Assembly: GCA_020086605.1 (NCBI GenBank)
Contig: JACBWW010000004.1
Location: forward strand, 10,927,911 to 10,991,910
DNA: 64,000 bases
Direction: 5' to 3'
Origin: Lanius collurio
Lineage: Eukaryota > Chordata > Aves > Passeriformes > Laniidae
Shown here: one piece after another, positions 56,245-64,000 of the stretch
Layout: the number at the start of each line of letters is the position of its first letter
Numbering within the stretch: position 1 is the stretch's first letter
Translations under genes and position numbers: made by a program
Notes under the pieces: generated by a model
Told to the model about the DNA's origin: nothing
Databases searched by the model: none
Seen by the model: the letters and a program-made list of their open reading frames with translations, nothing else

Positions 56245-56328
56245 GAGATGCGTCTCAAGATGGGCTTCCATGGGGAGAATGGTGCTTCTGCGGGCAGTTT
56301 GCACTGCAACGAACTAGTGGTGTTCAAG
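56245..56328 (+). other. Exon-like 84-bp block on the plus strand, divergent from SLC24A4
   Basis: On the plus strand, a good acceptor context (ctcttccacctgtctctag, AG at 56243-56244) is followed by 84 bases (28 codons) without a stop in the frame that starts at 56245. It ends at a consensus donor, CAAG|GTGAGA (GT at 56329). The frame begins Glu-Met and ends Val-Phe-Lys. I recognise no family in it. It lies just outside the dense part of the CpG island, where divergent noncoding transcripts often start. It may be chance: an 84-bp block with fair splice signals is not rare. Confidence 0.25.
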
Positions 56329-57649
56329 GTGAGAAATTAATGACCCATTTTGTGAAACGGTAGTTAGTTCCAGGCTGTGCCACCGAGATTTCATTTCTTT
56401 TTTTAACTAAAATTTTATGTTTACATTAATTAAGTGGTTGCTGTTGGCCAACGAATGGTGGGAACTTCCTCCACACACACGCATTGGTTCTGTATTCCTC
56501 CCAGAAACGCTGTGCATGTGAGGAAGCACATGTAGACAAAACGAGATTAACTCATCTGACCTTCTTTTCGATACAGCACTTGGTTTACGACAGAAGGCTT
56601 TTCAGGTGATTCCCTCTGGATCGTTGTCTATATTCTTCAGAACATACAACACATATCTGGCATTGTTTCTCATGGTGTCATGATTATAATACAAATAGCC
56701 TACATAAACGATCATCACAAACAAAATATCACTAATCCTCTGTTTTGCCATCATTGTTCAAATGTGTTTTTTAGTTTAGCTTGTGAATTCTATCCACTAT
56801 AGTAAGATGCAGCAGCACAATGCTCAAGATACTCTGGTACACACTGCTTGTGAAATTGCTCTGGATTCATCCTGAAGACTGCCAGTTGTCTCAAGTGCAA
56901 AAGGTATTACTCAAGCTGGGGGACCAAAGAGTAACACTTGTGTTAATCTTGTTGCTTTTTTACATGCATGTAGCTACTGAAACTTGTGTATCTTAATTGT
57001 CCAAGCTCCACAGGCACTTAGGCTCTGATGGGCTTTTGACTTTCTGATTAACATTAAAGCAGGAAAATAACTATACATCAGGAGAATGGCACTGAGACAT
57101 GCTTCAGTCTCTTTCGTTCCCTATATTGCTGCTGAGAGAGGAAAAGTAACTCTGAGAGCTCTTTCCTACTACAGAAAAAAAAGGTAGTAGAGAAGATTAT
57201 AAATCAGGTTATATGTCCCTTGATTTGTCTCCATGCATGGCCAGATAGGAAATCTCAAAGTTGAACCCAGAATGGTGAAAGCCATCCATGACCAAAAGAA
57301 CTTACAGGCTAATCAGACACAGAGGCAATGGAAGCTGGATAAAGGTCTTAAGATCAGCACCTTTATTTATAGTGAACTTGTTTTTTTTTTTCATTGAAGA
57401 CCTTTAAGCTCCAGTGAAGGTGTTGATTTGCTATGTCAGTAGAGATGCCACTTTATACCCTGTCAGCTGTCATAATAGATGGGAGCTAATTCTTCATGTG
57501 GCTTTCTGTCACCTCTTTTCTGAGACTAAAGCCTCCACTTCTGCTCAAAGTGGTGATGCAAATACTAGTCTGCCATCCCCCTTTTCTGTGTTTAATAAGA
57601 GTTGCAGTGTTGACAAGCCTGTAGTTTTCTGTATGAAGATTTTATTGAG

Positions 57650-57840
57650 TAATAGAAGGGTGGTGACACTGGAGGGGATTGCAGAGACATTGCAATTGAC
57701 ACATTCACCACTAAACCATGTACCCAAGTGCCACATCTACACATTTTTTGAACACTTCCAGGGTTGGTGATTCCACCAATTCCCAGGGCAGCTTGTTCCA
57801 ATGCCTGACCATTCTTCACTTATAAGGGCCATGGCTTCAA
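57650..57840 (-). mobile_element. CR1 fragment upstream of the promoter
   Basis: Fragment in minus orientation with the typical CR1 sequence ccaagtgccacatctacaca, then cacttccagggttggtgatt, then gcttgttccaatgcctgacc. It lacks the extreme 3' end. It lies about 1.4 kb upstream of the CpG island. A 118-codon plus-strand open frame at 57414-57770 overlaps it and should not be taken as a gene. Confidence 0.85.
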
Positions 57841-60258
57841 AGAGGCTGTTCTAATGGTTGAGTGTCTTCCTGCAATTGATAAATGTTACTTGTGATTTTT
57901 ATGTTTACTGTGTTTATTCACTTACTTACTCTTTACACTGAAGACATTTGCAAAGCCATGGCACTCCTATTCTGAAGAGGTACTGATATTAAGACATGCA
58001 ATGGTAAGTTTGCCACAATTGAGGTAAATTTGTGTCTGGAGTTGAGGCTGTCACTCACAGATATTCCATATGTGTGTCAATGTGTTGTTTACACAAAGAC
58101 CGTGGAAGTGAACCATTGTTAGAGGTCCTGAGTTTCACATGTGAGGGATTTTCATTAATTCTGTCAGATCCTATGAATATCACATAGATCAAACCAGAGC
58201 ACATGGTTAATTACAGGAATGCAATTATAATATTGCCTGTTTTGACATAGTTTTTTTTTTTCTTTTTTTTTGGCTGTTATAAAGTTGTATGGTTTGGAGT
58301 TAACAGTAGCTGTAGAAACCTTGAGGCCTTCCCCATGAACCACTGAAACCAAGAAATAAGAACCAAAGCAGTAAAGGGTTCTTTTGTGAATCTCTTACAG
58401 AGGAGAAATCTGCTACCCATGAAAGCAGTTCCCAGAATAATGGTGTGTGTCTCTCCCTTTCCTGTGTACACAAATGAGGCAGATCAAAGTTCAGACAGTA
58501 CTAATCTCCTAATCATACAAGCTTCTGATTTTTAATCAGTCTGGTGATCACAGGGCAGCCTCAAAATTGTTCTTGAATACTAAACTTTCAGAAAAGAATT
58601 CCAAATCACTTTTATTTTGTTGCAGGTTTTTTTGAGAAATGTGTCAGGTAACTCTTTGTGCAGGATGTCTCAAAGGGAAGAGTTGTGCTGCAGAATTCAG
58701 CTGCAGTTACCTCTCACCATGAGAGTCTATTTGAGTGCATTTGAGCCATCCACATGGAGGTTGTTACTGGAGTGAGGTCCCAACATTTCCACCTGATTTA
58801 AGACATCCATGCTGTGTGCGAGGGTACAGTGATACAGTGTTGAAGGCAAAAAGAAGCAAGTGCTTTCTGCATAAGGTGACATTAGAGAAATTTGCATTTA
58901 TTTTTCAAATCTTAAAATTATTGCTATCTCTTACTGCAACCAGAAAAACTGTATATAAATTCAATGAAGCCTTCCATTAATAGTCTCAAAAAAAAAAGGG
59001 TGAGACACACATGATTTTCTGAGTGATGCTTTCACAGTGAGTGGTTTGGTGATACCTCAGATGTTCTGTTTCCAGTATAATCAGAACAAAATGTTTTCCA
59101 GACTAGGTCTAGAAATGCTGAAAGAATTACATTTTGAAAATTAAAGATATTTGAGAAATATCACCAAAATAAAATGTAGAGGAAGAAAATATTAAGTAGC
59201 ACTTGTCTTTAAGCCAAATACAAAAAAAAAAATCTTCTTTCTTATTGCTGTGTTTATCATTGTAATAATTTAACTTTTGTGTATGTCCCACACCAAAGTG
59301 TCTCACTAATGTTAGTTTCATCTAGCACTGCCAAATGTGCTTGTTTTTCATCTCAAGCACAATTAGTATCTTGAATTGAGAAACAGCCAAAAGGCTTTGA
59401 ATTAGGGAAGTGTCTCACAGGAGATCCATGAAAGCAGTTCATCTGAGAAGAAAATATTGATGCTGCTGAGAGTTGAAGAAGTATGTTTGGATTAACTTTC
59501 TGTGGCACTCCCTAAAAGGAGCAGAAAAAGCAACATCATGGCAGGGTTACTGGAAGCTGAGGGCCTATTAGTTGGCCATGAAGACTGTTCCAGCACAGAA
59601 GAGCTGAGAGTGCATCAGCTGAGAAGCCTGGACGATTAGAAGGTGATTATGACAGGTGCCCAACCAGCCCTAGGAGCCTTTTTAAATGCAACTTTTCTAA
59701 CTGATACAACTGGCATCCCAGTATCAACCTCTCTGTCATGTCTGCAAGGTTGAAAGATAAAATCAAAGAAAAGCTAACAATGTTCCTTTAAAAGAAGACC
59801 AAAAAATCTCCCATAAGCCGTAACAATTTAACCAAGAGGAAAGACATTGGTTTGAAAAGAGGCTGGGATCCTGCCTTTGCTCTTTGGCCCAGGTGGTTCA
59901 TATAAGGGAGCAATGGAGAGAACCTTAGCTTGGCACTGTTCATAATTACCTATCAAAGAAGACTCAATCCTATGGTTATTTAGAACCTACTCCCTGGCAA
60001 AGGAGGATTCATAAATTTGACTTGGCAATACAAGCTTGCAGAAAGCAAATCAATGTTCAACTGTTGAACTGTAACTCTGGCCACCCTACCTCTTTAAGCA
60101 CAGGTTCTTTAAGCAATGGTGAAAGGTGCTTTGCTGAACCATACTTGAAATTTAGAAAGCAGATCCATTATTGGCATCAGCACTTAGGGTTCAGCCAGAG
60201 CCTCTGTGATGGGTAAACCCCGAACTGGAACCACAATTACAGGGAAGTAGTACAGCTG

Positions 60259-60284
60259 TAGTACAAGGACTCATCCTTGTACTA
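60259..60284 (+). repeat. Perfect 11-bp inverted repeat with 4-nt loop
   Basis: The arm tagtacaagga (60259-60269) pairs perfectly with tccttgtacta (60274-60284) around the loop ctca. It lies in intergenic DNA about 360 bp left of the probable LTR at 60648-61196. No T run follows it, and its function is unknown. Confidence 0.8.
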
Positions 60285-60647
60285 AGATCCATCATATCTT
60301 TCTGTGCATTCTCAGATTTTTACCTCCCAGTTCTAGTGGAGAGTTGTGACTTGTGTTATCACGTAGCATTTTTGCATGCTTCAAAGGCAGAAGTATTCCT
60401 TAATAAAGGGTTATTTCTATAGTTTAACTTAGAGCTTTGTTTTGCTTCCAAGGCTGGAAATAACTGTTATAAATGAAACTGGAAAAGTTGGCTTTCACAT
60501 TAATGAGTGATGGTTAATTAGTTTGTGATTTATTAAAATTTTATAATTGAATAATTAACCTGACTAATAAAAGTTAAACCCTTCAAGTTTTACTGTTGTT
60601 ACCCTGTTCAAAGTCCACACTGAAGTTAAGCATAAGCTAAATGTTCA

Positions 60648-61196
60648 TGTTAAACCTAAAAAATTTAAAATGCGTTATAAAGTTATATTTCTTTAACTAA
60701 TCTATAAATTAAGTTACACTGTAAGAGAGGAGAGAAGCTCCAAAAGGGACTATGCAGTGAGCTATAGTTGGGAACCACCTGTGGACCTGTCAGCAAGCTC
60801 CATGGCAATGCTGAATTTTATTGAGGAACCCTGAGGGGAGGACCTAGAGACTGACACTCCGAGGCAGACAAGCGATTGCACAAGGGGCTGCACCAATAGA
60901 GTACATCAAGACATCAGCCTTAAACATGAACCCATGGAATGGACTCTTGTGTGGACCCCACCAATCACATCGGGCCTCAGGGGAGGGACAGTGGGCAGTG
61001 ATGGAGGGGCCACGGGGGTATAAAACTCCCTTGTCACAGCCTGGAGAGGTGTGTTCTTGCTGGGGAGTTGGGGTGGGTGTACTCAGCTGTGTGTGTGCTT
61101 TACCTTGGGTTCATAGATGTGTCAGCCTAAAGAGTCTCTAATTGTTGTAGCCCAGAAAAGTAATTTGAAGAAAGGAATTCGGCCTGTTAATTAACA
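60648..61196 (+). mobile_element. Probable second LTR, boundaries uncertain
   Basis: The segment has the layout of a retroviral U3 promoter: a CCAAT box (60961-60965), a GC-rich block, then a TATA box (tataaaac, 61019-61026) in ggggtataaaactccc, followed by a T/G-rich leader. A right end at ttaattaaca (61187-61196) would pair with tgttaaacc at 60648 as the terminal inverted repeat TGTTAA/TTAACA. However, I find no matching target duplication at these ends, and the AT-rich part before about 60720 could be flank. An alternative left end is tggttaatta at 60511. No coding sequence is attached. Confidence 0.5.
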
Positions 61197-62066
61197 CACC
61201 ACATTTTAAATTCTAAATTGAGTGTGGCCTCATCCCTGACAATAACTGAACTGTGAAGTGAAATTTAAATGCCATGAAGAAGTCAGTCTCACACTGTAAT
61301 ATAGAGCCACGTTTTCCTTTAATTTACCCAACTACTCCCTTGTGTTTTCTGTCATGCAGTTTTTCTACTGCTGCTTTCTGTTTAATAGTTTTGGCAATGC
61401 TACTTTGTACTTCTGAGGAGCGTCTGTGATTACACCCCACTTTCAACACTTGGTAGGAGCCACACGCTCACCAAGACCCTACTTGGGAGTTTAACAATCA
61501 CTCAAAAATAATGGGATTCTCCCACAGTATGCAGAGGTGCTACAAGCAAGAGTTCCTCATATCCTTCATGCCATGAAAAACCTCACATAAGCCCAGGAAG
61601 GAGGTCAAGCTGATTTAATAATCTTCCTGCCATACAGTAAGAACAAATGGTACCAGCCAGCTCTCTAGACTGCAAGAAAATAAGATCAGTTGACTCTTGA
61701 TCTCCCTCATGTGCTGTTAACACATTTTTAGTTTTGGTACATTGGCTCTATTCATTTCTCCAAGACCACCAAAACATTTTCTTGCCAGACAGAATGCGAG
61801 ACATTATGCATATCAGTGGTTTTCAATGTGTTCTTCAGTCATAAGATTTCAATAACCATCTAGTTGAAAAAGGGATTTTGTTAGAAAAAACTCAATATTT
61901 GCCCCCTTAAATTAATATTATCTAAGCCCTCCAAATTCATCACAGCATCTATGTTTAATGCCCTCTAGATTTCTCGGGGATTTAGGCATCTGATTAAATG
62001 CTTGCCAGATTTGAAGAACTCATGCATGTGCATAAAGTTGTACTGAAATGGGAGTTAAATTGCATG

Positions 62067-62696
62067 TGTCTTAGGTTACAATGTAAGATGCAACCAAAAG
62101 TATCTACTCTGTCACCATCTCTTAAGACCAGGTGGGGCAGAGCTCTTTGTCTCTTCCATGACACATCCCTGATAACTCCCTCTGGGGGATATTTTCTGTT
62201 AATGGGCCATCCAGCCTCACTGAGTGACTCATAAATTACATCATCCCACTATGAGATGCTCCGCCCAGGGGGAGGAGCCAAGCATTCCTACCTGGATATA
62301 ATCAGAGGTTTGGAACACCACAATGAGCCTTTACCTACTGGATTCCCAGAGGACAAGAGCTACATAACCACCTTTAGACCTTCAGAGGAAGACCAGACCC
62401 TTCTATAGGATCACTTCTACAGAACCGTATCTGCCATTTCAGGAGGGCTGCAGCCACCCCTTAATGGGACTGCTGCCACCACCCTGCCCAATAGGGTGTC
62501 AGGTCATATCCTGACTCTGTCAGGTTAAGCCAGTGTTTCTGTATTGTTGCCTTGTTATATATACTAGTAAAGAACTGTTATTCCTATTTCTCATATAATT
62601 GCCTGAAAGCCCCTTAATTTCAAAATTATATTTATTTGGAGGGAAGGGGGTTATATTTTCCATTCCAAGGGAGGCTCCTGCCTTCCTTAGCAGACA
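62067..62696 (+). mobile_element. Solo LTR of an endogenous retrovirus, 630 bp, with target duplication
   Basis: The element starts TGTCTTAGG and ends CTTAGCAGACA, so the ends form the inverted pair TGTCT/AGACA with canonical TG...CA termini. The flanking bases are CATG at 62063-62066 and CATG at 62697-62700, a perfect 4-bp target-site duplication. Promoter-like features in plus orientation are a GC-rich block (ccgcccagggggaggagcc, near 62261) and a TATA-like tggatataa near 62293; a polyadenylation-like AGTAAA follows at 62566-62571. No retroviral coding sequence is present on either side, so this is a solo LTR left by recombination. A 4-bp duplication is typical of gamma-like (ERV1) elements. 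It lies about 6.7 kb upstream of the SLC24A4 start codon, in divergent orientation. Confidence 0.85.
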
Positions 62697-63829
62697 CATG
62701 TCTTTCAAATCAAGACAATATTCTCCCCCACACACATACTGTCTCTCACAGTTTCTCAAGTTTGCTGTCTCCAGTGAATTCCAGTGTCAATTAATTTTAC
62801 TATGTTTTCATTTTGCCAGTGATTTTCTACTCTGCTCTGCTCTTACAGTCACTTTCTCTTCTGCCTACTTCACTGCTTCCCTTATGCTTTCCCTCTTGTT
62901 TGCCACATGACTTTGTTTCCCCACTTCTTGATCTTCTAGGCCCAGTGCAAATTTTTCATTTCTTCCTCTCTCTGTAAACAATTCTTTTCTCCTCTTCAAA
63001 TCTACACATGGGTTCAAGCTTAGTATTGATTCTAAGTCCTAGTCCCAGAGAATAGGGGAAATTTGGCTGTGCATACCCTTAACTGTGAGGAATGAGGTTA
63101 GTTGACATCATGCTAAACACAAGGGACTGGGGCTAATCACAGCACTTTTTTCCATCAGTATACAACACATTTGTTTGGTCTTCATAATCTCATTCTACTC
63201 CCAGATAAAGAAACTAAATTCAGTTCCATAAAATGCTCTCCATTTGTTTTATTTCTGGAAAGTTTTGGTGTTTCTGAAATAAGTGAAATTCAAAACAGCT
63301 ACTGAGGAGACATCTTCACACACCTCAGTCAACCACACTTTTATTCAGCTTTCATACTTACTGGGATTTTTTTCCAAAACCCTTTGCTAGTCCCTCAGAA
63401 TGAGAAGGATCATTAACTAAGCAAAAATTGATTCATTACAGTGAGAAAAATTTTCAACAGCTATGTGTTTTTAGCCCAAACCACAGGCTGCTCTGATCTT
63501 ACTAATGCACAGGAGGAAGCTGTGGAGAATTCTCTCACAAAAAAAAGCCTCAGGGGGTGTCAGTGCTTGAAAGCCTGAAGGCCAGAGAAGTCCAGTGAAA
63601 GTCCTGTCAGGGTAGCTGGGAGGGATTCAACAGGGCAGCTCCTTTCCCTCATTAGATTAGAAAGAGAAGAAGAGCAAGTATTCATCCTTAGTGACTATGG
63701 AAAAAAACAACTGCAAACTCCAAACGCTGTATATACAAGTGCAGGAACATGTGTCCTGACAACTGATGTCCTTGAAACAACAGTATTGGAAAGGTGAGAA
63801 CTGTCTTTATTCAGTGACTTGTAGAACAC

Positions 63830-63890
63830 ATGCTTGAAGGAACCTGGAAGGTCATCTTGTTCATTCCCTTTTCCTAAGGCAATAACAACT
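63830..63890 (-). mobile_element. Possible CR1 3'-tail fragment
   Basis: A short block (gaaggaacctggaaggtcat, then cttgttcattccc) resembles the CR1 3' tail in minus orientation. Only about 60 bp can be compared, so the assignment is tentative. Confidence 0.4.
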
Positions 63891-64000
63891 CTCCCTAATG
63901 CTGAGTGGGCTTGTTCTGGAACTTAATACCCATTTTTAAACTGAAATTGCTGTTTGACTGCCTATCAAAGCTTTTAAAATAAAATTATGGTGAAAAATGT

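Larger units (their letters stand above)
56330..64000. other. Intergenic DNA upstream of SLC24A4
   Basis: About 7.7 kb to the right of the promoter. It contains a CR1 fragment, a hairpin, two LTR-type elements and a possible CR1 tail, annotated separately. I looked for the 3' end of a neighbouring gene (CPSF2 is the upstream neighbour in human, as I recall) and found no convincing exon. The remaining sequence is unassigned. Confidence 0.6.

Noticed and set aside
57414..57770. 118-codon plus-strand open frame upstream of the promoter
   Set aside because: Its second half runs antisense through a CR1 fragment, and the rest shows no recognisable family and no splice support.
1..64000. CRISPR arrays, bacterial operons, integrases, prophage or other prokaryotic systems
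   Set aside because: No regularly spaced repeats, no ribosome-binding or operon layout and no prokaryotic protein families. Introns, CR1 elements and the CpG island show vertebrate nuclear DNA.
56330..64000. 3' exons of the upstream neighbour gene (CPSF2 in human)
   Set aside because: None of the minus-strand frames or splice-bounded segments in this part resemble it, so it must lie further to the right, if synteny holds.

Overview
The window is vertebrate nuclear DNA, almost certainly from a bird. It is AT-rich, has no bacterial-style gene packing, carries several CR1 LINE fragments (the dominant avian retrotransposon) and solo retroviral LTR-type sequence, and has one compact CpG island. 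No long open reading frame in it is a real gene. The coding content is four short exons with proper splice sites.

Those exons lie on the minus strand and splice in frame into the N-terminal 126 residues of a K+-dependent Na+/Ca2+ exchanger of the SLC24 (NCKX) family, best matched by SLC24A4 (NCKX4). Exon 1 (55228-55345) sits in the CpG island at about 54.9-56.2 kb. Exon 2 is at 52852-52959, exon 3 at 3154-3230 and exon 4 at 1877-1951. Intron 2 is about 49.6 kb and fills most of the window. The rest of the gene (most membrane segments and both alpha-repeat ion-binding regions) lies beyond the left edge.

Region by region: 1-1876 is the start of intron 4; 1952-3153 is intron 3, with a CR1 tail; 3231-52851 is intron 2, with three clear CR1 copies (18.3-19.0, 32.9-34.4 and 45.9-46.1 kb), a possible older one (25.9 kb), low-complexity tracts and an unexplained 60-bp direct repeat (28.25 and 30.22 kb); 52960-55227 is intron 1; 54.9-56.2 kb is the promoter island; 56.3-64 kb is upstream intergenic DNA. 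The upstream DNA holds an exon-like 84-bp block on the plus strand, a CR1 fragment, a perfect hairpin, a probable LTR with CCAAT and TATA boxes, and a 630-bp solo LTR bounded by an exact 4-bp target duplication.

I found no operon, CRISPR array, tRNA, rRNA or novel multi-gene system. The best unexplained items are the 60-bp repeat pair, the plus-strand exon-like block at the island edge, and the two LTR-type elements upstream of the promoter. Family and repeat assignments come from reading the sequence against remembered families, without a database search.
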